A DNA stretch of 64,000 nucleotides, from NCBI RefSeq assembly GCF_000067205.1, contig NC_010170.1, forward strand, positions 4,836,001-4,900,000, read 5' to 3'. Position numbers and translations under genes: made by a program. Origin of the DNA: Bordetella petrii (GTDB lineage Bacteria > Pseudomonadota > Gammaproteobacteria > Burkholderiales > Burkholderiaceae_B). The notes below the pieces were generated by a model. It did no database searches and was not told the origin of the DNA. It was given only the letters and a program-made list of their open reading frames with translations. The first letter of the stretch is position 1. Each line of letters begins with the position of its first letter. Positions 44,844 through 54,536 of the stretch are shown here, in pieces.

Positions 44844-47306
44844 ATGCTCAATCTGACCGAGTACCGCAAGCGTCCCGCGCAACTGGCGGACTGGCTGCCG
44901 TGGGCCGCGCTGATCGCCGATGGGGTGGTGCTCAATAAAGATGGCGCGTTTCAGCGCACCATGAGGTTTCGCGGACCGGACTTGGATAGCGCCACCGAAT
45001 CCGAGCTGGTCGCGGTGACGGCACGCCTGAACAACGCGCTCAAGCGCTTCGGCTCGGGCTGGGCCTTGTTCGTCGAGGCCGACCGGCGCGAAGCGGGCAA
45101 CTATCCCATTGCCACCTTTCCCGACAAACTGTCGTGGCTGATCGATGAGGAGCGGCGCGCCGCGTTCGAGGAAGCGGGTTCGCACTTCGAGAGCGCTTAT
45201 CACGCTACCGTGTTGTGGCAGCCCCCCGAGGACGCACGTGCGCGGGCCGGACGGATGCTGTACGAGAATCCGGCGCGCCAGGGCGTTGACTGGCGCGAGC
45301 GCCTGACCGGTTTTATGGCCGAAACCCAGCGTTTTGCTGGGTTGCTCGATGGCGTCATGCCCGAGGTACGCTGGCTCGACAGCGCGCAAACGCTGTCGTA
45401 TTTGCACGGCACCGTTTCCACTCGGCCGCATCCGGTGGGCGTGCCCGAAGTGCCCTGCTATCTGGATGCGTTGCTGGCCGATAGCGCCCTGGTGGGCGGT
45501 GTGGCGCCCATGCTGGGTGACGAACACGTGCGAGTATTGTCCGTGCGCGGGTTTCCGACACGCACCTGGCCTGGCTTGCTGGATGATCTGAACCGTCTCG
45601 GATTCGCCTATCGCTGGGTCACGCGTTTTATTTGTCTGGACAAGCACGAAGCCGAGGCCGAGCTGACACGACTGCGCCGGCACTGGTTCGCCAAACGCAA
45701 GAGCGTGCTGGTGCTGCTGCGCGAGACGCTTTCTCAACAGGAAAGCCCGTTGGTCGATAGCGATGCCGACAACAAATCGGCCGATGCCGATGCCGCCTTG
45801 CAAGAGCTGGGGTCGGACGATGTGGCATACGGATACGTGACCGCCACCGTGGTCGTGCGTGACAAGAATGCGGCCGTGGCCGACGAGAAGCTACGCCTGG
45901 CCGCGCGCGCCATCGAATCGCGGGGCTTTGTCGTCGTGCCCGAGACGCTGAACGCGGTCGAGGCGTGGCTGTCGTCGCTGCCGGGTCACGTCTACGCCAA
46001 CGTGCGCCAGTGGCTGGTATCGACACTGAATCTGGCTCACCTCATGCCGGCATCGGCGGTCTGGGCAGGCCAGGAACGCAATGCTCACCTGGATGGTCCG
46101 CCACTTGTCGTCACACGCACCGATGGCGCCACGCCGTTTCGGCTCGTGACGCATATCGGCGACGTGGGCCACACGGTGGTGGTCGGCCCGACTGGCGCTG
46201 GCAAATCGGTGCTCTTGGCCATGCTGGTCGCGCAGTTTCGTCGCTATGCCGGTTCGCGTGTTTTTGTGTTCGAGATGGGACGCTCGTTACGCGCAACGCT
46301 TCTGGGGCTGGGCGGCGAGTATCACGATCTGGGTCTGGAAGGCGAAGCCGCTTTCCAACCGCTGGCACGTGTAGACGACCCTGCGTACCGCAGCCAGGCG
46401 GCCGAATGGGTGGAGGGCCGCCTGGCGATGGAAGGTGTCGTGGTCGGCCCCGAAGAAAAAGCCGCCGTGTGGTCGGCGCTGGGCAGTCTGGCCAGCGCAC
46501 CCGTCGCGCAGCGCACCATGACCGGGCTCTCGGCACTCCTGCAGTCGAACCGGTTGCGCCAAGCGCTCGCCCCCTATGTGCTGGGTGGCGCGCACGGACG
46601 ACTGCTCGATGCGGATCACGACCGGCTGGGGACGGCCGATGTGCAAGGTTTTGAGATGGAAGACCTGATGCCGGCCAAGGCCGCCGCCAATGCCGTCATC
46701 CGTCATCTTTTTGCTCGGCTGGAGGAACGCTTCGACGGCGCGCCCACGTTGCTCGTGCTGGATGAGGCCTGGTTGTTTCTGGACGACCCGGTGTTTGCTG
46801 CGCGATTGCGCGAATGGCTTAAGACCTTGCGCAAGAAAAACGTGTCGGTGATCTTCGCCACACAATCGCTGGCCGACATCCGCGATTCGAGCATTGCGCC
46901 GGCCATCATCGAAAGCTGTGCCAGCCGAATTTTTCTCGCGAATCCGCAAGCGGTCGAACCGCAGATTCGCACGATCTACGAAGGTTTCGGCCTGAACGCC
47001 CGCCAGATTCAGCTCGTCGCTCACGCACAGCCCAAGCAGGACTACTACTACCAGTCCCGTTTGGGCCACCGTATGTTCGACCTGGGCTTGGGGCCGGTAT
47101 CGCTGGCCTTTGCTGGGGCGGCCTCGCCTGAAGATCAGCGAGACATCGACGCCGTGCTGGCCGGGAACGGGCGCGACGGCTTTGCTGCGGCATGGCTGCG
47201 CCATCGTAGCCTGGACTGGGCGGCCGAACTGATCGATCCCATGTCCGCACCGGCCGCTGCCGCCCCCATTTCTCCCGTTGTCGACTTATCGGAGGTTTCA
47301 TCATGA
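44844..47306 (+). CDS. trbE: Conjugative transfer ATPase TrbE (VirB4 type)
   Basis: 820 residues, full family length. N-terminal CagE/TrbE_VirB domain (LNLTEYRKRPAQLADWLPW), then Walker A VVGPTGAGKSVLLAM near 448 and Walker B LLVLDEAWLFLDD near 636, then VSVIFATQSLADI. Main ATPase of the transfer channel. Ribosome site GGAG before the start; overlaps trbJ by 4 bases. Confidence 0.95.
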   Translation: MLNLTEYRKRPAQLADWLPWAALIADGVVLNKDGAFQRTMRFRGPDLDSATESELVAVTARLNNALKRFGSGWALFVEADRREAGNYPIATFPDKLSWLIDEERRAAFEEAGSHFESAYHATVLWQPPEDARARAGRMLYENPARQGVDWRERLTGFMAETQRFAGLLDGVMPEVRWLDSAQTLSYLHGTVSTRPHPVGVPEVPCYLDALLADSALVGGVAPMLGDEHVRVLSVRGFPTRTWPGLLDDLNRLGFAYRWVTRFICLDKHEAEAELTRLRRHWFAKRKSVLVLLRETLSQQESPLVDSDADNKSADADAALQELGSDDVAYGYVTATVVVRDKNAAVADEKLRLAARAIESRGFVVVPETLNAVEAWLSSLPGHVYANVRQWLVSTLNLAHLMPASAVWAGQERNAHLDGPPLVVTRTDGATPFRLVTHIGDVGHTVVVGPTGAGKSVLLAMLVAQFRRYAGSRVFVFEMGRSLRATLLGLGGEYHDLGLEGEAAFQPLARVDDPAYRSQAAEWVEGRLAMEGVVVGPEEKAAVWSALGSLASAPVAQRTMTGLSALLQSNRLRQALAPYVLGGAHGRLLDADHDRLGTADVQGFEMEDLMPAKAAANAVIRHLFARLEERFDGAPTLLVLDEAWLFLDDPVFAARLREWLKTLRKKNVSVIFATQSLADIRDSSIAPAIIESCASRIFLANPQAVEPQIRTIYEGFGLNARQIQLVAHAQPKQDYYYQSRLGHRMFDLGLGPVSLAFAGAASPEDQRDIDAVLAGNGRDGFAAAWLRHRSLDWAAELIDPMSAPAAAAPISPVVDLSEVSS

Positions 47307-48031
47307 AAACGTCCATCCTTGTCGTACTCGCCACCGCGCTGGCAGCGGCCACGCCTGCCGCATATGCCTGGCGCACCGTCTTCGATCCGTCCAACTACAC
47401 ACAGAATGTCATGACGGCCGCTCGCGCGCTTGAGCAAATCAACAACCAGATCCAGCAGTTGCAGAATGAAGGACAGATGCTGGTCAACCAGGGACGCAAT
47501 CTCGCCACGCTCAACTTCGACAGCATCAATCGGCTACGCTCGACGCTGGCTGCGACGACTCGCCTGGTCGATGAGGCGCGGGGCCTGACCTTCGATGTGT
47601 CGCGCATGGATGCGGATTTTTCTCGGCTCTATCCCGAGCAGTACGGCACCGCCGTCACCCGAGATCAGATGGTGCAGGACGCACGCGAACGCTGGACGCA
47701 ATCGCTCGAATCGCTGCGCACCACCATGCGCGTGCAAGCGCAGGCCGTACAGAGCCTGCGCGACGACGAAGGCGTGCTCACCGACATCGTCGCGCAGAGC
47801 CAATCGGCCGTGGGCGCGTTGCAGGCGCAGCAGGCGACCAATCAATTGCTGGCCTTGCAGGCCAAGCAGGCCATCCAGCAGCAGCAATTGCAAATTGCCC
47901 AGGATCGCGCCATCGCACTTGATGAAGCGCAAACCGCCGCCGACGAGGCCCAGGCGCGCGAGATCCGGCGTCGCTTCAGGGGCAATGGCCAAGGCCAGTA
48001 CACCCCGCAATCCGTGACGTTCTACCCCTGA
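47303..48031 (+). CDS. trbJ: TrbJ (VirB5 type)
   Basis: 242 residues with signal peptide MKTSILVVLATALAAATPAAYA. Mature part is helical: DPSNYTQNVMTAARALEQIN and Gln-rich coiled coils (AKQAIQQQQLQIAQ). Minor pilus/periplasmic component. The C-terminal tail RRRFRGNGQGQYTPQSV recurs in the next gene (RKRFMGDGKSQYTPQRV). Confidence 0.9.
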   Translation: MKTSILVVLATALAAATPAAYAWRTVFDPSNYTQNVMTAARALEQINNQIQQLQNEGQMLVNQGRNLATLNFDSINRLRSTLAATTRLVDEARGLTFDVSRMDADFSRLYPEQYGTAVTRDQMVQDARERWTQSLESLRTTMRVQAQAVQSLRDDEGVLTDIVAQSQSAVGALQAQQATNQLLALQAKQAIQQQQLQIAQDRAIALDEAQTAADEAQAREIRRRFRGNGQGQYTPQSVTFYP

Positions 48032-48044
48032 CAGGAGCTTTGCC

Positions 48045-48254
48045 ATGATCAAGACGACGATGGCCGTAGTGGCCGTGACCGCACTTGCTGCCGCGTGCGG
48101 CGACAAGCAGGATGCGCCGACGCACCCAGACGCGCCAGCCGTCGCGCCCAGCGCCGACGATGCCCGGGTCCAGCGCGCAGCCGAAGAAACCCGCAAGCGC
48201 TTTATGGGCGACGGCAAGAGCCAGTACACGCCGCAGCGCGTCGACGGGTTTTAG
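48045..48254 (+). CDS. Small lipoprotein, TrbK-like position
   Basis: 69 residues; lipobox LAAAC at Cys17-20 region after a short signal. Ribosome site CAGGAG. In the position of trbK (entry exclusion) between trbJ and trbL, but too short for firm family assignment. Its last ~16 residues copy the TrbJ tail. Confidence 0.6.
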   Translation: MIKTTMAVVAVTALAAACGDKQDAPTHPDAPAVAPSADDARVQRAAEETRKRFMGDGKSQYTPQRVDGF

Positions 48255-48271
48255 GGGCGGGAGCCATCCTC

Positions 48272-49534
48272 ATGAACGATCTGGCCATTATCGACCGCTT
48301 CACCAACATTTTCTCCCGCTACATTGATTCGGGCTTTGGCCTGGTCAATGGCGAGGTGGCGTTCCTGTCGGCCACGCTGGTGGTCATCGACATGACGCTG
48401 GCGGGCTTGTGGTGGGCGATGGATCATGGTCAGAACGACGTGCTGGCACGACTCATCAAAAAAGTGCTGTACGTCGGCGTGTTCGCCTTCATTCTGGGTA
48501 ACTTCAACTGGTTGTCGGGCATTGTGTTCCGTTCGCTGTCCGGTTTAGGACTCATGGCCTCCGGTTCATCACTGACGATCGCCGAGTTCTTGCAACCGGG
48601 CCGGCTTGCGCAGGTGGGCGTCGATACCGCCGCGCCGCTCCTGGAGCGCGTGGGTGACCTGTCGGGCTTTACCTCGGTCTTTGCCAATTTAGACACCATC
48701 GTGGTGCTGTTGCTGGCCTGGCTTGTCGTGATCCTGAGTTTTTTTGTGCTGGCGATTCAGCTTTTCGTGACGTTGATCGAATTCAAGTTGACCACTTTGG
48801 CCGGCTTCGTACTGGTGCCGTTTGCGTTGTGGGGCAAGACCGCCTTTTTGGCCGAGAAGGTGTTGGGCAATGTCATTTCCGCGGGCATCAAGGTATTGGT
48901 GCTCGCGGTCATTGTCGGCATCAGTACGCTCGTCTTTAACGATTTTCGTACCGCGATGGGCCCTGAGCCGACATTGGATGATGCCGCTGCCGTGATGCTG
49001 GCCTCGCTGGCCATGCTGGGTCTGGGGATTTTCGGGCCAAGCATCGCGACGGGTCTGGTTTCCGGTGCGCCGCAACTGGGCGCGGGTGCGGTGGCCGGCA
49101 CCGCGCTGGGCACAGCCGGTGTGGCGACAGCCGGTGCCGTTGCGGGTGCCACGGTGGCGGGCGGTGCGGCTCGGATGGCTGGCGGCGGTGTACGGGCGGC
49201 CACGTCGATGGCCAGCGGCGCGCGCAAGGCCTATGTGGAAGGGGCGAGCTTTTCGGGCAAGACCGGCTGGCGAGCCACTGCGGCGGGACTGAAAGATGTC
49301 GCCCGCGCCGGCGCCTCGGCGGCGGGCCGTGGCGTGAAGTCCCGTGTCATGGGGGCCGGACGCGCCAGTCCTGCGGGTGGATCCACCGTCGCACCATCCG
49401 CACCGCCCGCCTGGGCCAAACGCGCGCAGGCCCGCCAGCGCGCTACCCAAGGCGCGACGATGGCCGCGCACGCCGTGCGCTCGGGCGATGCCGGCGGCAA
49501 TGGCCTGATTCCCAGCCTACGTGACGATTCCTGA
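48272..49534 (+). CDS. trbL: TrbL (VirB6 type)
   Basis: 420 residues from ATG 48272 (frame back to 48095 overlaps the lipoprotein gene). Five to six membrane helices, with LAIQLFVTLIEFKLTTLAGFVLVPFA typical of TrbL; then a long Ala/Gly-rich tail. Inner-membrane channel of the transfer system. Confidence 0.92.
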   Translation: MNDLAIIDRFTNIFSRYIDSGFGLVNGEVAFLSATLVVIDMTLAGLWWAMDHGQNDVLARLIKKVLYVGVFAFILGNFNWLSGIVFRSLSGLGLMASGSSLTIAEFLQPGRLAQVGVDTAAPLLERVGDLSGFTSVFANLDTIVVLLLAWLVVILSFFVLAIQLFVTLIEFKLTTLAGFVLVPFALWGKTAFLAEKVLGNVISAGIKVLVLAVIVGISTLVFNDFRTAMGPEPTLDDAAAVMLASLAMLGLGIFGPSIATGLVSGAPQLGAGAVAGTALGTAGVATAGAVAGATVAGGAARMAGGGVRAATSMASGARKAYVEGASFSGKTGWRATAAGLKDVARAGASAAGRGVKSRVMGAGRASPAGGSTVAPSAPPAWAKRAQARQRATQGATMAAHAVRSGDAGGNGLIPSLRDDS

Positions 49535-49545
49535 AGGAGATGACG

Positions 49546-50256
49546 ATGCGTTTTCGACGCCCCTCGGTCAAGTATGCGGCCACGCCCGAGCCCGCGACGC
49601 CTTTTCAGAAGGCAGGCCAAGCCTGGGACGACCGCGTGGGCGGTGCCCGTGTGCAGGCCAGGAACTGGCGCTTGATGGCGTTCGGCTGCCTACTGCTGGC
49701 GGCCGTGTCCACGGGCGACCGCATCATGCGCCACGCCGAAGGCAATGCCGCCGTTCCATACCTTGTCGAACTCTCCTGTGGCGAGGTCCAATCCGTGAGC
49801 CAGGCCATGCCGCTCGGCGATCCCGGAGACCAGGACATCGCCAATCAACTGGCGCGCTTTATCGAGAGCGTACGTTCGCTGTCCACTGATCCCGTGGTGG
49901 TTCGTAAGAATTGGCTCAGCATCTACGACTACACCACCGACCGGGGTGCGGCGTTCCTGAACGAGTACGCGCGTGAACATGAACCCCTGAAAGACGTTGG
50001 TAAGCGCTCGGTCATGGTCGATATCGTCAGCGTGGTTCGCGCCAGCGAACATTCGTTCCAAATCCAGTGGGATGAGAAAACCTACGTCAATGGTGCCGCC
50101 GGTGGCACCGAGCGGTGGACCGCCATTCTGACTATCGTGCAGCAACGCTCGCGTATCGCAGAAAAGTTGCGCGCCAATCCCTGGGGCATCTACGTCGATG
50201 GCATCAGTTGGAGCCGCCAGTTCTCCGCAAACCCTACGCCTGGAGGCACATCGTGA
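49546..50256 (+). CDS. trbF: TrbF (VirB8 type)
   Basis: 236 residues from ATG 49546, which stands six bases after AAGGAG; ATG 49540 is too close to it. One membrane helix (about 40-58), then the periplasmic VirB8 fold with VRKNWLSIYDYTTDRGAAFLNEY and WGIYVDGISWSRQF. Inner-membrane assembly factor. Confidence 0.92.
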   Translation: MRFRRPSVKYAATPEPATPFQKAGQAWDDRVGGARVQARNWRLMAFGCLLLAAVSTGDRIMRHAEGNAAVPYLVELSCGEVQSVSQAMPLGDPGDQDIANQLARFIESVRSLSTDPVVVRKNWLSIYDYTTDRGAAFLNEYAREHEPLKDVGKRSVMVDIVSVVRASEHSFQIQWDEKTYVNGAAGGTERWTAILTIVQQRSRIAEKLRANPWGIYVDGISWSRQFSANPTPGGTS

Positions 50257-51434
50257 TGACGCATACTTTGTCTGGCTGCAGAGATTCATCCATAAGAAGG
50301 ACGTTGGCCCCAGCGGCTGGCCAAAGCGCTCGCATGCCGTGGCGACGCCGTATGGTGCAGGACGGCCGATGGCGACACGGCCGGTCCGCGCGTAGGCCGA
50401 TGCCGGGCGGTCGCCACGCCGCCTGGGTCGGCGCATATCGGCCATGTCCGTGCGGTCTGGCCTTGACAGTGCTCGTCGCGGCGCTGGCCGGTTGCGCCAC
50501 ACGCGGCACGCCGCCGCCCGAGATCGCGCTGGACGATCCTGTCGTGGCGGTCAGTTCGCCGGTCCAAGTGCCTGAACCTCCTACGCCAGTGGAAATCGTG
50601 CCGATGCCACAGCCTTTGCCGCTGCCGGGGCAGTTGAAGGCACTCAAAGACAAACCCGCACCCGAGCAGACCAGCCCGACGGCACAGGTCAATCGCGCCA
50701 ACAGCGAGGCACGCATGGCGCCTACGCGCGATGGGTTCATTAACGCGATACAGGTCTGGCCCTACAGCGAAGGCGCGCTGTACCAGGTCTACGCCAGTCC
50801 CGGGCGCGTAACGCTGGTGCAACTGCAAGTAGGTGAACGGCTGATCGACGTGTCCGCAGGCGATACGGTGCGCTGGATTGTCGGAGACTCATCAAGCGGC
50901 ACGGGCGCTACGGCTCGGCCCAATCTGCAGATCAAGCCGATACGCGCCGGTTTGAAAACGAATCTGGTGGTCACGACCGATCGACGCATTTACTTGTTGG
51001 AACTGGCTTCCACCCAGTCGGCCTGGATGGCTTCGGTGTCGTGGGACTATCCGCAGGACAGGCTGGCCGCATTAAAGCGGCGCAACGAAGCGGCAGCGCA
51101 AGCCATGCCGCTGGGCGCAGGCGTATCGGTAGACCAGTTGCGATTCCGTTATGCCATCACGGGCGACACACCGCCGTGGCGGCCGCTACGCGCCTTTGAT
51201 GACGGCCAGAAGGTCTACATCCAGTTACCGCCCGGCATCATACAAGGGGAACTGCCGCCTTTGTTCCTCGTTGGATCGGACGGCGATCTGCAATTGTTGA
51301 ACTACCAGTACCGTGCGCCGTACTACGTGGTGGATCGGCTCTTTGGTGCGGTGGAGTTGCGCTTGGGCGCAGACGACGCCCAGATCGTGCGCATCGAGCG
51401 CAACGACGGCAAAACGGTGCGAGGTGGCACATGA
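50256..51434 (+). CDS. trbG: TrbG (VirB9 type), lipoprotein
   Basis: 392 residues if started at ATG 50256 (TGATG overlap with trbF). Starts at 50337 or 50400 would put the signal peptide closer to the N-terminus, and 50400 is attractive. Lipobox VAALAGC, Pro-rich linker, then the VirB9/CagX domain: AIQVWPYSEGALYQVYASPGR and the C-terminal beta-sandwich ending NYQYRAPYYVVDRLFG. Outer-membrane core component. Confidence 0.9.
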   Translation: MTHTLSGCRDSSIRRTLAPAAGQSARMPWRRRMVQDGRWRHGRSARRPMPGGRHAAWVGAYRPCPCGLALTVLVAALAGCATRGTPPPEIALDDPVVAVSSPVQVPEPPTPVEIVPMPQPLPLPGQLKALKDKPAPEQTSPTAQVNRANSEARMAPTRDGFINAIQVWPYSEGALYQVYASPGRVTLVQLQVGERLIDVSAGDTVRWIVGDSSSGTGATARPNLQIKPIRAGLKTNLVVTTDRRIYLLELASTQSAWMASVSWDYPQDRLAALKRRNEAAAQAMPLGAGVSVDQLRFRYAITGDTPPWRPLRAFDDGQKVYIQLPPGIIQGELPPLFLVGSDGDLQLLNYQYRAPYYVVDRLFGAVELRLGADDAQIVRIERNDGKTVRGGT

Positions 51435-52684
51435 ACGAAGCCGCTGATACGGACGATTCTGCGGTGCCGCCCAAGCTGCCGCCGGAAACCGTTGAACTGC
51501 GCGCCGCACCTCAACGCGTAACGCGCTTGAACCGGCGCACGCTGACTGTCGGCATCGGCGCGGTATCGCTGGCCGTCCTGGGAGTCACGCTCTGGTCATT
51601 GCAGCCACGCTCGCGTGGCAATCAAGAAAATCAGGAGCTGTACAACGTCGATCGCATCACCCGCGCCGAAGGCTTGGAGTCGCTGCCCAAGGATTACAGC
51701 CAGGTGCCGCAGCCCGCACCGCCGCCGGTGCTGGGCGATCCGTTGCCGGGGGATCTGGGCCGGCCGGTGCTACGTGCCGAACGCGAAGCCGGCTTGCAAC
51801 CTCACGGCGGACCCGACGCGGCAGAAGCTGAACGGTTGGCGCGGCTCAAAGAAGCCGAGGAAGCAGCCCGGTCTGCGCTTTTCTACAAATCCAGCAGCCG
51901 AAGCGGTACATCGGATGCGAATGCAGCGCCCGCGCCCGGCGGCATGCCAGCGGAGACGCTCGCCGATGCGCCTACCGACGCGGGCGGCACGGTAGACCCG
52001 ATGCAAACGCAAAACATGCAGGACAACAAGACGGCATTCGCCAGCCAGGGGCGCACGGCCACGCAAAGCGCGCATCGTCTGCAGGCGCCGCGTGGTCCCG
52101 ACACGGTGATGGCCGGCACCGTCATCGCCGCCGCACTCGTCACTGGCATCAAGTCGGATATGCCAGGCGACATCATCGCCACCGTGACCGAGCCCGTCTA
52201 CGACAGCGCTACGCATCGCAACGTGCTCATTCCGCAGGGCGCGCGCCTGATGGGTCGCTACAACAGCCAGGTCGCCTACGGACAAAGCCGTTTACAGGCC
52301 GTATGGGAGCGCATCATTATGCCAGACACGTCTTCTATCGTGCTCGATAACCTAGCGGCTGCCGACCCGGCTGGCTACGCGGGTCTGGAAGACGCGGTGG
52401 ACTGGCATTGGGATCGGATACTGAAGGGTGCTGTGCTGACCACGCTATTGGGTGTAGGCGCGGAATTAGCCGCACCACAGAACCAAGGCGGCCGCGATGG
52501 CCCGGTGGTGATCGCGACGCGCGACGGTGTGCAGGACACCGTGAACCAAGTCGGACAGGAAATCACCCGGCGCAATCTCAACATTCAACCCACGCTCACG
52601 ATCCGGCCAGGCATGCCGGTGCGGATCGTGGTGAATCGAGACATCACGCTTCGGCCATACCGGCCGCTTTTTATCAACAGGTAA
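51431..52684 (+). CDS. trbI: TrbI (VirB10 type)
   Basis: 417 residues. Cytosolic start, membrane helix near 37-56, Pro-rich periplasmic linker (SQVPQPAPPPVLGDPLPG), then the VirB10 domain with MAGTVIAAALVTGIKSDMPG, NVLIPQGARLMGRYNSQ and the terminal VNRDITLRPYRPL. Spans from inner to outer membrane. ATGA overlap with trbG. Confidence 0.93.
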   Translation: MNEAADTDDSAVPPKLPPETVELRAAPQRVTRLNRRTLTVGIGAVSLAVLGVTLWSLQPRSRGNQENQELYNVDRITRAEGLESLPKDYSQVPQPAPPPVLGDPLPGDLGRPVLRAEREAGLQPHGGPDAAEAERLARLKEAEEAARSALFYKSSSRSGTSDANAAPAPGGMPAETLADAPTDAGGTVDPMQTQNMQDNKTAFASQGRTATQSAHRLQAPRGPDTVMAGTVIAAALVTGIKSDMPGDIIATVTEPVYDSATHRNVLIPQGARLMGRYNSQVAYGQSRLQAVWERIIMPDTSSIVLDNLAAADPAGYAGLEDAVDWHWDRILKGAVLTTLLGVGAELAAPQNQGGRDGPVVIATRDGVQDTVNQVGQEITRRNLNIQPTLTIRPGMPVRIVVNRDITLRPYRPLFINR

Positions 52685-52688
52685 TGCA

Positions 52689-52901
52689 ATGGCAACGAAA
52701 CTACGCTTAGGCCCGCTTCCAAAACAAGAGTCCGTCAAGCTGACGGTCAGCCTGCCAACGACGCTAAAAGCCGACTTGGATCGGTACGCCGCCATGCACA
52801 GTCAAGCCTATGGCGAACAGGTGGATGCGGCTACGCTCGTGCCGCATATGCTGGCGTGGTTTCTCAAGAATGACCGAGGGTTTCGTCATCTTAATAATTA
52901 A
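52689..52901 (+). CDS. DUF2274 protein
   Basis: 70 residues. Ribbon-like start KLRLGPLPKQESVKLTVSLP followed by two helices (LKADLDRYAAMHSQAYG; ATLVPHMLAWFLKNDRGF). Always-last small gene of trb operons in Tn4371-type elements as I know them. Possibly DNA binding. Starts five bases after trbI. Confidence 0.85.
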   Translation: MATKLRLGPLPKQESVKLTVSLPTTLKADLDRYAAMHSQAYGEQVDAATLVPHMLAWFLKNDRGFRHLNN

Positions 52902-52938
52902 GAAGAATCATTGACGACGTTCGACAGCAACACGTCTA

Positions 52939-53685
52939 CTACAATGGACAGACCTGAAGGTCGCGCGCAAAGAGCCAATTATCAGCGGTGGCCACAGATA
53001 ATCTGTTGCACGCCTGGACATCGTCGAGCGTCAGCGTACCATCTTGATATCCGCCGAGAAACGCAGCGGTCGGCGAAATGGGCATATACAAATGTCCCCC
53101 ATGATTGTCAGCACAAAGAAGCTCTCCAGCGCGGCAATGTACTAACCCCCAACGAGTGCCACGTAATCTCTCCATCTCACGATCGTGGAATAGATAAAAG
53201 CGTGCTCCATATATGAATCTAGTGCTCATCGTCGCATCCTCATTCATGTAGATGATACCCCTCGACTCTAGCAATTCACGAGAATTTATATCGAGCTCAC
53301 GCTCTGGAACAACTCCATTTATCGTCAACGGCGTCCGATCAGCGGTCGCCGCAAGAAATCGGAAATGCCATAACAGGTAATATGCGCTGATCGCCTCGTG
53401 ATTTCGGGATTCAAAAGTACTTGGATTGGTCAGAACGTTGAAATAGGCCCTTTCAAAGCCAGCCATGCGTGATTTTTCTGTCACATCGTCCCACGCCCGC
53501 TTCGTGCAAAATACCTTTGCTTCCGGTTTGGCTCTTGTTACTTTGTCAGTAGCCATTTCACGTACATCGACCAGCCCGTCTTTTCCACAAAACTGCTTGA
53601 TGCAGTGCTTGGAATGGATGTGTTGATTAATGGTTATGTGATGCGGATTACCCTTCTGAGTTCGCTCGAATATGGGTTGATTCAT
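52939..53685 (-). CDS. Unknown protein, DUF4238-like N-terminus
   Basis: 248 residues. His-rich start (NPHHITINQHIHSKHCIKQF), then GKDGLVDVREM, KVFCTKRAWDDVTE and an E-R-A-Y segment. This arrangement resembles DUF4238 proteins, whose function is unknown; they frequently lie in defence islands. The C-terminal half (YGARFYLFHDREMERLRG, HCRAGELLCADNHGGHLYMP) looks like a compact domain with possible metal-site His/Cys. Same strand and next to 53698. Lower GC than the trb genes. Confidence 0.5.
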   Translation of the reverse strand: MNQPIFERTQKGNPHHITINQHIHSKHCIKQFCGKDGLVDVREMATDKVTRAKPEAKVFCTKRAWDDVTEKSRMAGFERAYFNVLTNPSTFESRNHEAISAYYLLWHFRFLAATADRTPLTINGVVPERELDINSRELLESRGIIYMNEDATMSTRFIYGARFYLFHDREMERLRGTRWGLVHCRAGELLCADNHGGHLYMPISPTAAFLGGYQDGTLTLDDVQACNRLSVATADNWLFARDLQVCPL

Positions 53686-53697
53686 GTCAAGACATTC

Positions 53698-54336
53698 TTA
53701 GTCGGCAACAGGTGAAAAGGTGATGGTTCCTGCTTCATAGGCCGCTTTTTCTGCGGTGACCTTTGCAACTTGCTCTCGCAGCGTTTTCTCCCTATCCCAA
53801 TTCCCTAACACAGGCTGGTCGACTGGCAGATTCGCATGCTGTCGCAATCGACGTGCGAGCTTAGATATCTCTAGTCCAAGTTCAGCATACCCAAGCTGTC
53901 GTGCCCAGAACGTTCTATCGAAGTCAGGAGGGTCGTCGTATTCCGCTATGCTTGAAATGTAGCCTGCCAGTTGCTCTGCTCTATATGGCAGATTCAATAT
54001 CTCGTACATCAAATCGGCTGGAAGTACTTTCCAATCTACCGTCAAGACGAGAGGATCAAACGACGGCACTGTGACGGTAGCTGCACAAACACCATCCTCG
54101 CCCGCTGGGCGGCCCTCGCTCATCCCGTTATCAAACGAGACTTGCACACATCCATCTATAAATCTGTCCAAATGAGCGACGACAAGGATCACGAGATAGT
54201 TGGATTCTCTCTTTATGCGATCAGCCTCCCGTCTTGCTTCACGTTTGAATGTGAGCTGTCCGCCTAACCACACGCCACACAGTCCAGACACAGCAGACAC
54301 AAGGCTGGGCATTACTACATTCCAATCTAACGGCAT
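53698..54336 (-). CDS. Unknown protein with N-terminal membrane helix
   Basis: 212 residues from ATG 54336 (ribosome site GGAGACACG). One helix at residues 9-28 (MPSLVSAVSGLCGVWLGGQL), then a cytoplasmic helical part with many acidic and basic residues, containing a central segment (VTVPSFDPLVLTVDWKVLPADLMYE). Resembles other single-anchor proteins of unknown function from mobile elements. Divergent from the large ATPase gene, so they may share a control region at 54337-54536. Confidence 0.55.
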   Translation of the reverse strand: MPLDWNVVMPSLVSAVSGLCGVWLGGQLTFKREARREADRIKRESNYLVILVVAHLDRFIDGCVQVSFDNGMSEGRPAGEDGVCAATVTVPSFDPLVLTVDWKVLPADLMYEILNLPYRAEQLAGYISSIAEYDDPPDFDRTFWARQLGYAELGLEISKLARRLRQHANLPVDQPVLGNWDREKTLREQVAKVTAEKAAYEAGTITFSPVAD

Positions 54337-54536
54337 CGTGTCTCCGTTTTCGTGAAGGAGGATCTTGGTACCCACGTTGGCAGACTCTCCGTCGACGCGG
54401 GCTAAGGCCTATAGCGATTTTAAGTCGATTTTCTCAAAAAAGAACATTATGTAACTATAATTCGCATGCTGAAGGCGGGCCATTGCCAAACGCCTACCCG
54501 ACGCTGAACTTGATATTTCCTTTGGAGGATAAGGGT

